DNA of 64,000 nt from Taiwanofungus camphoratus (GCA_003999685.1 CP021220.1:682001-746000); one strand, 5' to 3'. Shown: positions 10,658 to 23,900, numbered from the stretch's first letter. Translations and numbers: made by a program. The notes: a model not told the origin generated them from the sequence alone.

Positions 10658-13627
10658 ATGCCAATAACCACTACTCAGAAGAACGAAATAGAGGCAGTGA
10701 TCAAGACTTTGCTCAATGCCACCAGTCCTCGTATCAAGCGGCGTCTCGTGGACATGTTCTTGGAGCTTCCCGACAAAGCATCCTGGCCCGAATATTACCA
10801 GGTTTCTATTCCCCATCTCTGCTCGGCCGCAAGGTTATTGAACGGTCACCATGTAATAGGTGATTCCGGAGCCTCGCTGTATCAACGGTGTGAAAATGGA
10901 TCTGGAGAGGAACAAATACAAGGACCCATCGGACGTATATACCGACTTGAGTCTTGTGTTCTTGAATGCACTATACTATAATGAGGAAGGAAGTCAGATT
11001 GCCAAGGATGCAACGAGTCTCAAGGTTGGACATGTTTCTGCTGTATATCTCTGTCTTTTTTTCCGGCACTTACACAGGGCGATACCTCTCAGGGCGTACT
11101 GGAAAATGAGTGGAAACAGCGCTCGGTCCTCCCAACTCCACGCGCGTCGCCACCTGCCTCTTCAGCTCAGAAGGTTCACGCGGTCCCTTCTGGATCTATG
11201 CCTGCACCTGGACCGGCAAAAGTACAAACGCCCCCTAAGGCTGCCGCAACACTCCCCGCATCCACCTCCACACCAGCGCCGGTTCCTGCCCTACAGTCTT
11301 CCCAAACATCCCCCATCGCTAAATCTCCCGAGCGTCCTCCGTCACCAGAAATGGACGTCGACGTTGGTGGGACCCCGGAGCCAGAGGGTGTAGCAAATGA
11401 GACGGCCAGAGATGGCGAAGGTGACGAGATCGTGAGGCAGCTTGAGAAGGGACTCCCGAGGTGGGAAGGTTTCGGTGATGTCGGGTGGATGGAGGAGGTC
11501 AGCCCCGTAAGCAAATTTTTCTGCTGATTATTTCATGTGTCGTCTCTGATGGCTTATCAGGATCGGCACCTCGAAATCGTACTTGCAATTTCAGGGCATG
11601 TGGATGACAAGTAAGCTTTGGTCTTCTTTCAGTCCGCTCCTGCTCTTGGTTACTCATGGGTTTTAGTGGTATTCGTCCTGCAGCAAGCCTAGATGCGATG
11701 CCTGAGGATACTTCGATCCCGGATTTGTCTTTCAACGTGTGTAATTGGCTGAAAGCCTTCGTATACTCACCCATTGTCTTCCCTAAATAGTTCCCACTGT
11801 CTCTGTCCCTTGTAGAAGTAAGTGATTGTGTTGTCATTTTGAAGAATGTGCTGATGTCCACCCCAGAGTAGAGCGCGCATGAAATATTACGAGACTTCAA
11901 AAGCTTTCGACAAGGAGATGTCCCAACTGTTTCTGAAAGGTCGTAGGTGGTACGAGCAAGGCAGTGAGGCTTATGGCAATGTTTTGCTTCTTCAGGTGAG
12001 AGCATAACACGCATTGTGGGTGGTAGGACGTCCTGATCTCTTGGTTTTTCCCAGAGGCTCTACCATGCCCTCACATCTTCCGCACCACCTCCGGGTCCGC
12101 CTTTCACTTCGGCCACCAACTTTGCCTCGCTACGCGCCGGGCCGGGCACTGCTAAGCCTCTGCACACTACGGACACAGAGGGCGTACCTGGCGTGACAAC
12201 GTTCCGTGTTTCCACGAAAGATAGAACGCTTGTTGAAGAAGTACACTTCAAGGGGTGGAGTATTCGATTAGCAGACTGGCTGCATCTGAGCAACCCAGAT
12301 GATTCTTGCAAGCCTATCATCGGTCAAGTCTTCAAATGCTTTGTCTCAGATGAACCGTCAGTGGCATTACTGTTACCCATGTTCTTTGGCTGATAGGCCA
12401 CTGGTAGTGCACGGAAGGGTCAACCGGGGGTGACAGTGTGCTGGTACTATCGACCAGAGCAGGTTTGCTGCATTCCAATTTGTAGTCTATCGTTGTCATG
12501 ACATAATGGTCTTTCAGACTTTCCATCCTGCACACCGACAGTTCTGGGAGAAAGAAGTGTTCAAAACCAGTTCGTCTATGGATCATAGAACGTTGATAGT
12601 CGTCACTGATTAGTCTCACTCATCAGGTCATTTCGCTGACCATCCTCTCGAAGATGTGATCGAGAAGATTGCATGTCAGTTCACTGCACGTCATATCCGA
12701 GGTCGACCCCGGCCGCCATTCTGGTATCCCGGCTGGCCGCTATACGTTTGCGATTCACGCTATAACGACCGTGAACGTATATTCGTCAAGATAAAGAATT
12801 GGAACTCGTGTGTCCCAGAAGAAGTGCGCAAGAGTACTGAATTTATGCCAATCTACCCTTTTGAACGCATGATATTCCCTCGGCGATTCGCCAGCCCTTT
12901 TGTCGCCGGAAAAAATGTCAAGGGGCCTGGCGGCATTGGGGATGTAATTGAGAAGGCTGAAGGTGAAAGGATTGAGGGTGGTGGGACTGGCAGGAAGCGG
13001 CCAAGACGAAACGCTACTGGTGCCGGTACGTCCACACAAAGTCGGTCTGAGCACACAGATCGTTCTGGTCCAAGTAAAGGTCTATATGTTGGGCCTCCTA
13101 CCGGTGCACAGCCGACAGCGACGTCATCATCATATCAATATGCACCTCCCACACAAATACAACACATCCGTCCGCAGTCAACCCAGCTCCAGGGTAGTGG
13201 AGACCGAACCATCATCACTGCTGCTGGAGGGGCTAACCTTAATAACAATTTCATGACGGAAAAGCTTCCGGCAGAGACCGGTGAGCCCTTCATAGCATAT
13301 CTACGCACATATTCGATGAAATTGAAACCCATGGTAGCGAAATACTTCGATCGCGATCCTGAGACAAATGAAGTCTTGTGGTTCTCTGCACCGCCTGTCG
13401 ACATCGCTCATACCCCAGCACCTCGGCATAGCCTAACCTATCTCCATTACCTAGCCAACAAACGGAAGCAAATGTCAAAGAACGATTCTACGGGCCAGTC
13501 GGATACGAACGAACAGTCTTCAAACATCTCAAGCAAACGACAGAAGATACAGCCTACCGTAACAGAGACGTTGCAGTCAATGATGACCAAATTCCGAGTC
13601 AACATAGCGCCAATGCCTCATGATTAA
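10658..13627 (+). CDS. RSC1: RSC chromatin-remodelling subunit Rsc1/Rsc2-type (bromodomains + BAH)
   Basis: Eleven exons: 10658-10801, 10860-11024, 11078-11506, 11561-11610, 11667-11736, 11791-11817, 11867-11995, 12055-12356, 12408-12462, 12518-12569, 12627-13627; 807 aa. The first bromodomain (about residues 5-103) contains PEYYQVIPEPRCINGVK and LVFLNALYYNEEGSQI. A second bromodomain-like block (about 250-370) contains PDLSFNFPLSLSLVESRARM and GRRWYEQGSEAYGNVLLLQ. A BAH domain follows (about 410-560), with VEEVHFKGWSIRLADWLHL, GQVFKCF, VCWYYRPEQTFHP and FWEKEVFKTSHFADHP. The tail is basic, then Ser/Gln-rich. This bromo-bromo-BAH order is that of yeast Rsc1/Rsc2, nuclear subunits of the RSC SWI/SNF-class remodeller that bind acetylated nucleosomes. 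All ten introns are GT-AG and keep frame; one exon is only 27 nt. It could be called a polybromo-like protein, but there are only two bromodomains. Confidence 0.93.
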
Positions 13628-14403
13628 ACGGGCGTCCTTGTTCTCGAGGTTTAATTTATTATTCATTATAGCTCCTCAACCATGTTGACAGCGAGAATTG
13701 CGATTTTGGACTCCATTTATCTCGAGATCTCTTTGAAGCCGCACTGTACAGTATCTTTCTCTTCCGAATAAGCGTAATCGCACTCGCCACTATAATATAC
13801 ATCATGTGTATGACAGACGACCAACAGGCAGTCTGAAATTGGGTGTATCTCGTCCACGGTCAGAAGTATAACTATATCAGTGGAGAGCCTGCCTATTTTC
13901 AAGTGTCCTCAGAATATAGTGAACGATGCACAGTCAGGGATATATATAGCGCTAGTGCCTAGCTTGTAGCTGCCAAGAACGATCATTGTTTGGCACTGTA
14001 AGGAACATTTAACTGATTACGTTCGAACTGCAAGGCCCGCTGATGACCCCGCATTGGCAACGAGTACTATTCACGTATTAGTGTGAACATGTCAACGGGA
14101 TTAAGTAACTCGTCCCTTCCTATTATGGACACATTTCACCTCGGGGTACTGCCACCGTGCACTGTGCACGGGCACGGGCAGACTGCTAGTATGTCTATAT
14201 GCGCACCAGTCTCCGTTGTGTAATACTAACCTGTGGAGCTAGGAGTAGCTCAAGCCTAGTAAGTCACCTAGAAGTGTGCAGCGTTATTTTGACATATTTT
14301 TCATCGCCTTCTGATTCTAATAAGGCCAAACATCCACCTCCCCGGCATCCCGCCACAAGCGTGTCATCTCTTTCCAACCTGTTGTCACCGTTGAAATCCC
14401 ACC
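13628..14403. other. Intergenic spacer upstream of CSN7
   Basis: I find no coding signal. The stretch holds the 3' end of the RSC gene and the promoter of CSN7. A TATATATA run occurs near 13940. Confidence 0.45.
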
Positions 14404-15677
14404 ATGGAAATTGGGTCCAATTTCGCTGCTAAGCTTGAGCCATTCCTGCTGATGTCCAAGTCAGCTAAGGGGGCTGCTGCTGCAAAATTAATTCAGGACG
14501 CCACCTCTGCGCCCGGTGTATTTGTCTTCGCTGAGCTACTAGAGTTGCCCAACATTCAGGAGGTATGAGCGCGCGCCGTACAATTTGCATCAAAGTATGC
14601 TACACATCAAGATGCTAATGTATTCATCTTTGCCTAGTTGGAAGGCAGTGAGCAGCATGGACAGCTTTACTCGTTGCTTCAGTTGTTTGCCTATAAAACA
14701 TACCAGGACTACCTTCGTTGAGTTGGAATTCTCATGAAGATCTGAGGTTTCTTCTAATGGGAAAGGGTACCCAGAAAACAAGGACAGCTTGCCTCACTTG
14801 AACCATGCACAGATCATAAAGCTCAAGCATCTGACGTTGGTCTCTCTCGCGATGGAGAGCCGCGTATGTCTTTTGACAATATTGATTACTTTCAGTCAAT
14901 TGATAGTCGAGGAACTAGATTCTACCCTATTCGCAACTACTTCAAGTGTTAGATATGCCCACTATCCGCGAGTTGGAAGACCTCATCATCGATGCGATTT
15001 ATCTCAACATCGTTCGTGGGAAACTTGATCAGAGGGAGCAGCAGTTCGATGTTGAATATACTATGGGAAGGGATTTGGAACCTGAGAAGATTGAAAGATT
15101 ACTGGTTTCTCTCCAGAATTGGTACGTTATCCGCCCCTCGTGTACAAAATGTCACGTACGATGACTCGTCATTGTGTAGGGCATCAACAACATCAGCTGT
15201 ACTGGCCACGTTGGACGATAAACTAGCTGCGTTAGCTGCGGCATCCGTAACGGCCAAGGCAACCAAGGAATCGTACGATCAAACGTATCAGACAACTCTG
15301 AAAGAAGTCATCGACAAGCAGAAAGAGATCAAAGCTGGACTCAGAGCCGCCGCTTATCCTGGTCGCACAGGCTTGACTGCGGCTGGCATGGCTGAGAGGG
15401 ACCGGGAGAGGGAACGAGAAAGAGAACGAGAAAGAGAAAGGGAGAGGGAGAAGGACAAAGAAAAGGACAAGGACAAGGACAAGGACAAGGACAAGGACAA
15501 GGACAAGGAGCAGGAGAGCATGGAAGTCGACGAACCTTCAGAGAGCTCGAAAGGCAAGAACCGGAAGTAAGTCTATTCAATCGTGACTTGCCGACGAATG
15601 CTCACGACGGTGTCAGGGCTCCTCCGCAACAGGAGTCAGAACAACGGCAACAACAACGAAAGCGGAATCGAATGTAA
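14404..15677 (+). CDS. CSN7: COP9 signalosome subunit 7 (PCI domain)
   Basis: Six exons: 14404-14562, 14638-14716, 14766-14863, 14919-15121, 15180-15566, 15617-15677; 328 aa. CSN7 is a PCI-domain subunit of the COP9 signalosome, which removes Nedd8 from cullins. Recognisable blocks are [86 protein letters not shown] and the winged-helix strand [15 protein letters not shown]. All joins are GT-AG and in frame. After the PCI domain comes a helix, then a very charged tail of Arg/Glu followed by Lys/Asp repeats and a basic end (QRKRNRM). The repeats lengthen the tail relative to animal CSN7. Confidence 0.95.
15397..15510 (+). repeat. Charged simple repeat inside CSN7 (RE)n then (KD)n
   Basis: Imperfect purine repeats (GAGAGGGAACGAGAAAG type, then the hexamer AAGGAC about nine times) encode alternating Arg-Glu and then Lys-Asp residues. 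All units keep frame, so length changes here would not break the gene. Confidence 0.9.
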
Positions 15678-16023
15678 CTCACTCAAGATGGATTTTTTGC
15701 TGCTATGCATAGTTGCTGTTCCTCTTCGAATCATTTGAGTTGTCAATGTCAAGGTTCTACAGCATCATTTCCACCCCTTGTAACCGTTAGCAATATTTTG
15801 AATATGTACAACAAAGCTCGGATATGTGTGTATAGTTATGGCGATCGCGATTACGGAACTTGAAAGCCAAGGATTGCGCGTATAGAACCCTGGAGTTCTT
15901 CGATATAAGTCAGAGTGACTAGAATTCTCCAACGGTCGAGAAATGGCCACCCACCTGCTTAAGCCACTTCATTTTTGCGCACGCCTCTCGGGACGGTCGC
16001 ACCATTAGATTGAAACTGGTCAG
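15678..16023. other. Short intergenic spacer
   Basis: This lies between CSN7 and the first ATG proposed for the HAUS1-like gene. Part of it may belong to an unrecognised first exon of that gene. Confidence 0.35.
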
Positions 16024-17131
16024 ATGAATGACGAAGGTAACACTGCAACTTACCAGGTTTTGCTCTGTTCGCTTCCACCTATAACTCATGACCGTGCTGT
16101 CGGGCACATAGTGTTGGACTCTCGCTTGCTAGATGACAAAACTGTCAGTCAAAGACAGGACCGATATTATCAATTGAAAGGTAACGGTCTTTCAGCTCAA
16201 TCTCTCGAATCTCACTTCAAACCAATTATGAATATAAGTAGCTCGAGAACAGATTAAACTTTCTGACGTCTTTATGGAACCGTCGTTTTCCGAAGAAAGC
16301 CATGAATGTCTGGAAGTCCTGACGGATCTTGCATGCATGCTCGGAATTGACGATGTGTCGTGCGCAAGGTCAGTTATCACGCTTCGTATTCGGCTCAGCG
16401 AGGAAGTGTGGATGCCGAAGATATGAGTTTCTCTAGGTTGACAACTGCTGCTTCACGTCTCTGTACCGAAGAGCTGTCTTTGAGACTATCGACGCTCCGT
16501 TTGCGTAATGCAGAGAGCGAGCTGGTGGCGCATCTCGCGTCTGCTAGGCATGAAGAGATGCTCGTCCAGAAGTGAGATATGCCCTTTTCTAAGCTCTCTC
16601 GCTGATTCCTGTTCATTCTTACGACCGGCTTGCAAACGATGCATATCAGATGGATACAGGCTATCCCAGCAGGATTGTCAGAGTCCCCCGACGCAAATGT
16701 GTCCACGCTCGAGAGACGGAAAGCAGTGCTCACATCCAAGGCAAAGGAATACAAAGAAGAACTGGACTCAGTGATGGTAGAGCAGATTGCGAATCTCAGT
16801 GGCACTCTCGGATTCGCTGATTGTGGATGGGCAGGCTCAGATGCCGGAACAGCCTCCATTAACGGTCTCGCAGCTTGCGCACTTTCATAAGCAGCTGAGA
16901 AATAGGGAACAACGTCTCAAAAACAAGCGAGCGAAAGTGCAAGCGTTCGAGGGGCTTCCACCAGTGCGTGCTCGATCAATTATCATGCCATTGGCTGCGA
17001 ATTTAACGTTCTGGCTATTCGAGAATATCGAGCTTGCAAGACACGAGGTAAGGAATGCACGAGACGAGCAGATGAGGTTGCTGCAATTGAGAGAAAGGCT
17101 TCTCGAGAGGATGGCAAGCGGTGTTTCCTAA
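16024..17131 (+). CDS. HAUS augmin-like complex subunit 1-like coiled-coil protein
   Basis: Proposed exons: 16024-16180, 16242-16368, 16407-16571, 16650-16776, 16835-16963, 17024-17131; 270 aa. The protein is almost entirely helical and charged. The C-terminal blocks LERRKAVLTSKAKEYKEELDSVM, FHKQLRNREQRLKNKRAKVQAFEGLPP and NIELARHEVRNARDEQ match the HAUS1 pattern, where a coiled coil is followed by 'FxGLPPxxxLA'. HAUS1 (about 280 aa) is part of augmin, which branches spindle microtubules. The last three joins are strong. The 38-nt intron at 16369-16406 is short for this genome. The first exon, chosen only because it starts with ATG and joins in frame, is the least certain part. Confidence 0.68.
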
Positions 17132-17704
17132 CGTAGCGTTGTACTGCGGCATTCGACTTCACCTCTGTTTCCAGCGTACTTTTTAGCAGCAGTTCGGCAA
17201 TTGTACCTCTGTGGTTCCTATAGACCGTGGAGTGAATCCAGGTCGTTCTCAGCTCGATGCCCTCGGTTCTCGCGCGCATATATATTCAAGCATGCATCTG
17301 CTGAATTCAAAAGTACAATAGTAATACAACGTTTTTTATTCGACGAGGGCAACCAGAAACAGAACTCCACACCAGGTTGAGTCGGCACGTACGCCTCTTC
17401 AGAGTCCGCCAGTATTCAACGGGAGATATGCGAGGGAGCGGAGACACTATTGTACACGTAAAGGAATATAGAAGGCATTTCCAGGTCCAAAGAACTAGGA
17501 ACTTCGACTTGGTAGCGTACAGGACGACAGCAAACTGGCGCCGGAAATGCGGCACCGGGGAGAACGAGGTGAAAGCAGTGACAGGTATAACCCAAACCTT
17601 GAAATTATGCATATCTAGGTGCTCATTGATACAGTCGAAACATGAGGCTCGTCAAGAGGCACGACTTGCGAGCTGGCCGAACGGTTCAGGCTACTAAGAC
17701 CTGA
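17132..17704. other. Convergent 3' spacer
   Basis: The stretch lies between the HAUS1-like and PSP1 gene ends. Frames of about 100 codons exist on both strands but show no recognisable content. Confidence 0.45.
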
Positions 17705-19921
17705 TCATTGTTCGAAGCCACCAGCACCGCTCAGGGAGGCCATCCAAATTCTGGTTTTGTAAAGTCTGAATGTTTGTAATGGTGAGCATGACTCCTATCG
17801 TGTTTGACTGCCCTCCACCTACCGGAACAGTTCCCGGACAAGTTCACGGAAATCAATCCGCTTTTCAGCCACAAAGTAGAACGTTAACTTGCGCCGATCC
17901 CTGCCGAGACACATAAGAACTGTGAGGGACATAGTTCGAAGGTCTGACTTACCACTGGTACTCTGCATCAACGACTTCCATAGGCAGTTTTCGTTGGCGG
18001 ACCTTACTCCTGCACAGCTCGAGTGCCTTGGCTTCATCTTGCAGCTTGGCCGCTAGTCCCCTGACACGATGGACCGTCAATCACCAATATGATATGCGAG
18101 ATCAGTTACGGAGACCTACTGCATTTCATGTGGCTGCGCCTTGCCGTAAATCATTTTTGGATTTATCTCCTTGCCTCCGCCGGTGCCGGTGCCGTTCGGG
18201 CTGGTAGGCACGCCGTGCGCGTCCGCATAGCCGATGTTCATCAGTTTCTGCTGCTTCTGGAACGCCTCGACCTCTGCGAGCGTGATCGTGTCGTTGACGA
18301 CCTTGCCCAGATCCCTCCCGCGATCGGCCTCGACGACGACCAGGTCGCCAACGCGGATGTCCAGTGCGAGGTCGGTGCAGTAGAACAGGTCCGTGCGCCC
18401 CGCCTTGAACTCGACGATGAAGAGCGGCCAGGACGTCGGCACGGAGTGCAGGGGCACGCCCTTGCCGAGATCGTTGAGCGACTTGCCCGCGTCCGATGCG
18501 CGGCGCTGTATTTGCGGCGCTTGGGAGTAATGGGCGGAACGGATGCTAGGGGAGATGGGGGATTGCAGCAGACCCTGTTCAGGAATCTGCTGGATGCCCT
18601 GACCGGGCACGAAGCGGGCCATGCCCTGGTTCGTCTGTCGGACGCCGTCCCTTGAGCGTCCACCGTATCCGCCTTCTTCAGCCAAGTCGAAGGGGCCACG
18701 AGATGGGCTCCCTCCTGAAAGCCCGCCGTCACTAGGTGAGCCGACAGACTGCCTGTTGGCGAACGAGTTTCCGGGTATGTTGAGATGGAGGGCCTGGTAT
18801 GGAGACACCCTGTCTGCAGACGGCGGGCTGCGCGAGAGGGGAGCGTAGATGGGGAGCGACGACGGCTGGCTGGGTGGATGCATCGCAGACGAGCGGGCGT
18901 CGTCGCGGAGATTGAGACTCAGCATGTTCAGATCGCTTGCAAGGTCGTCGTCCGTGAGTAATAAGCCTCCGCCTCCTGCGAACGAAGCTGAGTGGAAAGG
19001 GCCCGGACGGCTAGACTCTTCCGGACCGTCGCCGCCTGGAGCATTGAATCCCACTATAGTAGGTCTTCGCGGCTGCACCACGCTGACACTATGACGTCTG
19101 CTGGTCGTGCCGCTTCCGCCGCCGCCATTCCCGTCGCGGGGAGGGTTCATGCCGGCCCAAAGCTCGCGAAATGCAGACCCGTCGTCGAGCAGTATCTGGC
19201 CGACATCTCGCACGAAGGGGCTCATATTGGAGTGGTCTGTGATCGAGCCATAGCCATTGGAAGGCGACCTTCCCAAGGCACCAAGTGAGCCGTACCGGCT
19301 ACTTCCTGGCGGCTTCAATTCGCTGTAGCGGGACGAGGGTATATTCTGGGCGTTCGACAGATTCGAGTCGTTCCAAAGGCTAGAAGGGCTGTGGGGGAGG
19401 CCGCTTCCAATAGCGCCGGGCCGCGTAGTAGCCAAGGATTGTGATCTGCTGCGGGTGAGGTCAACCGCGTAGGTGCGTCCGCGCGAGGATTGCAATGACG
19501 GTCGGACGTATCGATCATCATATTGATCATACGAGTCCTGTATGTCTGAGAGCGCCTCGGACTCGTCGTCCTCAAAAGTCGACGCGAAACGCGATTCACG
19601 CATAGCCGACGAGAGGAAAGCCTGGTTGTTGGGAGAAGAGGAGGAGAAGGAAGCGCTACGCGTGGGAACAGACTGAGGAAGTGCTCCATTGACGGGATTA
19701 GGGTTTAGACCGGAGGAGAGACGAGGCCAGACGCCTCCGGAATTGTTTCGCATGGTCTGGAGGGGCGAGGGCAGGAACCCTCGGTTGGTTGTCCTTGGAG
19801 GCTGGCTGGCAGCACGCTCCCGCAGGCTATTAGGGGAATCCGTCCCATGAGAGGACAAGAATCGGTTTCTGCGATCCGCATCGTCAGAGCTGTATTGCTG
19901 ATGATTACTCGACTGCATCAT
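17705..19921 (-). CDS. PSP1 C-terminal-domain protein
   Basis: Four exons on the minus strand: 19921-18120, 18060-17953, 17900-17823, 17765-17705; 682 aa. The first about 490 residues are low complexity (Ser, Pro, Gly, Asn). The conserved PSP1 domain follows: SWPLFIVEFKAGRTDLFYC, DIRVGDLVVVEADRGRDLGKV, DEAKALELCRSKVRQRKLPM, VVDAEYQWDRRKLTFYFVA and EKRIDFRELVRELFRLYKTRIWM. Three GT-AG introns cut this domain and all joins restore it exactly. The PSP1 domain is shared with bacterial YaaT and trypanosome proteins; yeast Psp1 is a cytoplasmic suppressor of polymerase-alpha mutants linked to mRNA turnover. The long disordered N-terminus fits an RNA-granule type protein, but that is inference. Confidence 0.93.
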
Positions 19922-20961
19922 GGCTACGGACGGTATGCCAAGACTTCGAAGCTGCTCGTAATTCTGCGTAGTCGCCAGATTGTAAACTTGGTGGGGTGAA
20001 AGAAGGTGTTGGAGTGTATTGAAAGTCTACAAGTCGCACAGTCGCGGATGCCGTTCAGCTTCTTGGGGTCGTCAGACTGCGAGAGCGATGAGTGGCGGAC
20101 ACATGCAGACAATGTAAGAGAGCTGCACGCACGCACAGTATATGTTTCTCTTAAATTGAAAAAATCGTTAACGCATAGACTCTATCTGGGCACGCGATTC
20201 TAAGCAGGGCAAGTGTAGAGAGCAATATTTAGGAATGGCGGCGAAGTCTAGGAGACGCGGTATTGGGAAGCGGGGAGCTTTAGATGGCTACAAGATAGTC
20301 TATGGTCAAGAAAGAACGGAGAGGGAGCCACAGGCTGGTCAGGACAGCATGGACGGCATCGTGGAGGATGTCCAGCTGACGGGCGAGGTCAGCAGTGGGC
20401 TGGCCAGACAGGCGCCCCTGTCCTCCATCCGGCCATCCGGGTCACAAGGCACGGGTCAGTCGCGGCTACGCGCCCTCGCCCTCCCACAGCCATATCGCAC
20501 GACTCTATTGCAGAACTCTTCCAGGTGCTACTGAATCTGATACATACAATACACACAACCCGACTCCTCGCAGGCAGATGACCACCAGCACCAGCCATCG
20601 CGCGACGCTCGTGATCCGGGATGGCGTCCTCGATACTCACGCTGCGACCCTTTCAAGCACCGCCATCTCGCCTCGCTAGGCCGTGCGCTGGACCGCCGCG
20701 CCATCTGCCTTGCGCATCTTCACAGCCCCTCATTGGGACAACTGACTCCGAGGGGGATGGGCGCCCAGGTCGTGCGACACGAAGAGCCTCAGGACGTAAT
20801 TTCCACCCCTCAACTCGACCGTTTTTGCACACGGCGCGGCACACAGAAATAGCTTATTTCCCCCGCTCGTTGCCTGTACTCATCACAGGAGGAAAGTCTC
20901 CGCACTCCTGGGTCTCCGCCTCAAGCACACACTCGCCGCGCCGCATCTGCAGAGAAGTGCA
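19922..20961. other. Intergenic, 1 kb, possible small minus-strand gene
   Basis: No gene is established here. On the minus strand from about 20670 there is an ATG in good context (GCGAGATGG), eight codons, a perfect donor (GTGAGT at 20643) and, further on, helix-like frames LEEFCNRVVRYG and LARQLDILHDAVHAVL. I could not find one splice pattern that joins them with confidence. Confidence 0.35.
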
Positions 20962-23900
20962 TCAAACATCAAAGACGACTTCCGTAGCTTTGAACGCAGT
21001 ATTGCCGGGCCACACTTTGATCGGCACCTCGCACTCTACCATCTCCGCCTTCACGTCCCTCCAGTCCTCCTCGCTACCCTCTGCACCAGTCCCCCCGTCG
21101 TCAGAGTCCTCCGCATCCTCATCGCCATCATGATATCCCGTCGCAGGCCCCATCAAGGGCGCAGCAAAAAACGACAACCACGACCTGGCGGTGCCCGGTG
21201 ATGCAGGAATTTGCTCCCCGCCACCTGGATCCGACTGCACGCGCAGATCTGGCCGCTCCATCGGTGCTATTGACCGCGCCGCCTTCCAAGACGCGCCCCA
21301 CTCGCCTTTGGGGCCATCTTTGACTAGATGCCGCAAGCGCAGGCCATCAGGACCCTCTCGCGTGTTTGGCGACGCGACCGCAACCAGTAAACAGAGCCTG
21401 ACCTTCCATTCTAGTCCACCAGGCCCCCGCGGGCTCCCTCTTGCATCTCCGCTGACATCCACTTGGAATGCCGGGCTGGCATCTGGTGGTATATCTAATG
21501 AGAACGTCGTGCGGAGGGTAGACGGCACGAATGATGAATGGTGTTCCGCGTGCACACGGCGCATATGACGGGAATTTGTCGGGGAAGCAATCGAGCTTGG
21601 CAGGGACTCGTGTGCTTCAAGTATTGCTGACAGCTTGCATTATGCGAATGCGTTAAGATCACGTCTCACCTGAGCATGAGGACACTCACCTTCAACACCC
21701 TGGCACGACTTGAGCGCTCGTTCAGTTCGACTACGCCCAGAACCGTCTCCCCAAGGCGGTAGGCAGACTTTGTGAACGTCAGCACCGCAACCTTCACTCC
21801 ATCCTTGTTCACATCATACGACGCTGCGAGTCGATCACATATGAAGGTCAGCGCTCTTTGACAGGGGCCGATCACGATCAGGGGAAGCCACCTTTCTTGG
21901 GGTTTCGTGTCAGGATCTCGACTGCCTGTCTGCAGCCAGACAGGCCGCCCGCCTCCTCCTGCTCGCGGTTGCGCTCGAGGTTGATCGCCTCAATTGGGAG
22001 CTTGATCCTGGCGCCCGTGGTGTTCGGATCATGCAGTGATGCCAGGAGGTTGCGCGCGTACTCCTGTAGGCCTTCAAACGTACCGGAATTCGGCGCTGGA
22101 GCTCCTATGGCACAAAGTGATCGGTGAATATGCAGTGAAAACCGGGTTGCAGATGAGAGTGAGGCTTTACCTGGTGGGGGTGTCCGCTCAGGCTTCATGA
22201 GCTCGGGCCTAGGTTCCTCCACAACCTTGGCGAGGAACTGTACGCCTCGCGTCCTCCAAGATGATGTGGGCCATAGGAGGTCATATGGTTTGGGCGGTCT
22301 ACCCACTGGCAAACAATGCTGAGCGCATATCGTGAGCAGATTCTGAGGGGCGTGACGTACCAACAACATTGTTGTAGAGCCGTATAGGAACTTTCATGAC
22401 CCGACTACTACTGTTCGCTCCTGTCGGCCCCCTGCTTCCTGGAGGACTTGGAGCGGCCCGACAGATGCCCAAGATGAACTCGTACGAGAACCTCATAGAC
22501 CGCCCTTTATATGTTGGCGGCAGATGTTCCGGAAGAGTAATGCTATACGTATCTATCCCCACATAAATTGCATAAAATTAGCAAAGCCCGACATGAAGTA
22601 TCGGCGTCGTGGATGTGCGGGAACACGCACAGCTACGTGATTCGCCCGGAGCGAGGGCGAGGTCCACCGCAAGCATAGATGGTTGCACCTCGAATGTCGG
22701 GAGCGGAGTATCTGGGTCGAATTCTTCGTCCATGCCAACGCCGCCGAGCCCGAGTCCCACGGTGCCGCTCGGAGCACCATAGGAAAATAAAGAGAACATA
22801 GACGGCGCCCGGGCGCGGTGCGAAGGTGAGAACGGCTGAGGAGCGGGGGACGACGGCATCAGAGAAGTGGGAGAGAGAAGGGAGAAGAGGGAACTGGAAA
22901 CAGAGGACGAGCGGCCATGAGAACTTCGCCGTACCAGAGGCTGCTGCTGCCCCTGCCCGAACGGCTGCGAGCTGAGCACCGGCGTGATGTCCATGCTCCC
23001 TCCGCCAACCACTCGGCGCTTCAGGAGGCTCGCGCGGAGATGGTTCAGCGCGCGTGCCTGCTCTGGCGTGACCGGCGCACCTGCAGGAGGCGAAATCGCC
23101 AGCGTGCCAGTCAGCTGCGCATACGAATACAGAATGAGCTCGGTGTTTGGGACTGGGAAGGAGGACGAGAATGCAGAGCGCGGCGGCTGCGTCTGCGCCT
23201 GGGTGCCGCCCGGAGGAGGGCCATGTCCCAGTTGCTGCGGCCTTCGTACAGGCGGACGCCCGGCGGCAGGAAGATGCGCCTGCGAGCCACCCACATTCGC
23301 CGCAGTGCCCGCCCAAGGTATTTGAGTGCGCAAATTCGCCGCGGACGTCTCAGGTATAGGCGACGCCAGGGAAGGCGTCATTGGTGGAACCGGCGACGCG
23401 CCGGCTTCCGCTATCGGGTCTAGAGAAAGCGAGAAGCTCGATGTCGACGCGCTCGGTGTGGGAGGGAAGGGCGAAGGCGAGACGGACGCCGGTGGTCTCA
23501 GTTCCTGCAGCTGCAGCTGGCCGTCCATTACAGACTGCTTGCGGGCGTGTGGATGATTCATTGGTAGGGGCGCAGATCGTGCTAGCGGGGAAGATATGCG
23601 GGGCGATGTCGGCGCTTGTTCGTGTCAGGCTTGGGCCAGTCATAGTGAAAGGTAGCACTCACACGCGTAGGAAGAATCGTTGGCTCGCAATGAGTGAATG
23701 GGTGACTTGCCTTTCAGGGTCTGCCCCTCAGAATCATGCGGCGTCGTGATTGAGATGGAGAGCGACTTGGTCGACAGCCTCTTTCTGCTCGGGTCGATAG
23801 ATCCAGACTCGTCGTCAAGTAGCGCAGAGTTTCGACCTATGAGGCCTCTCCTAGTAGCTACCGTACTAGGGCCAGCATGGCGTGTAGGCACAGCTGGCAG

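Noticed and set aside
15341-15580. Minus-strand Pro/Cys- and Ser/Leu-repeat frames
   Set aside because: They are the antisense of the CSN7 charged repeat.
18089-18655. Plus-strand frame of 188 codons
   Set aside because: It is the mirror of the conserved PSP1 domain on the minus strand.
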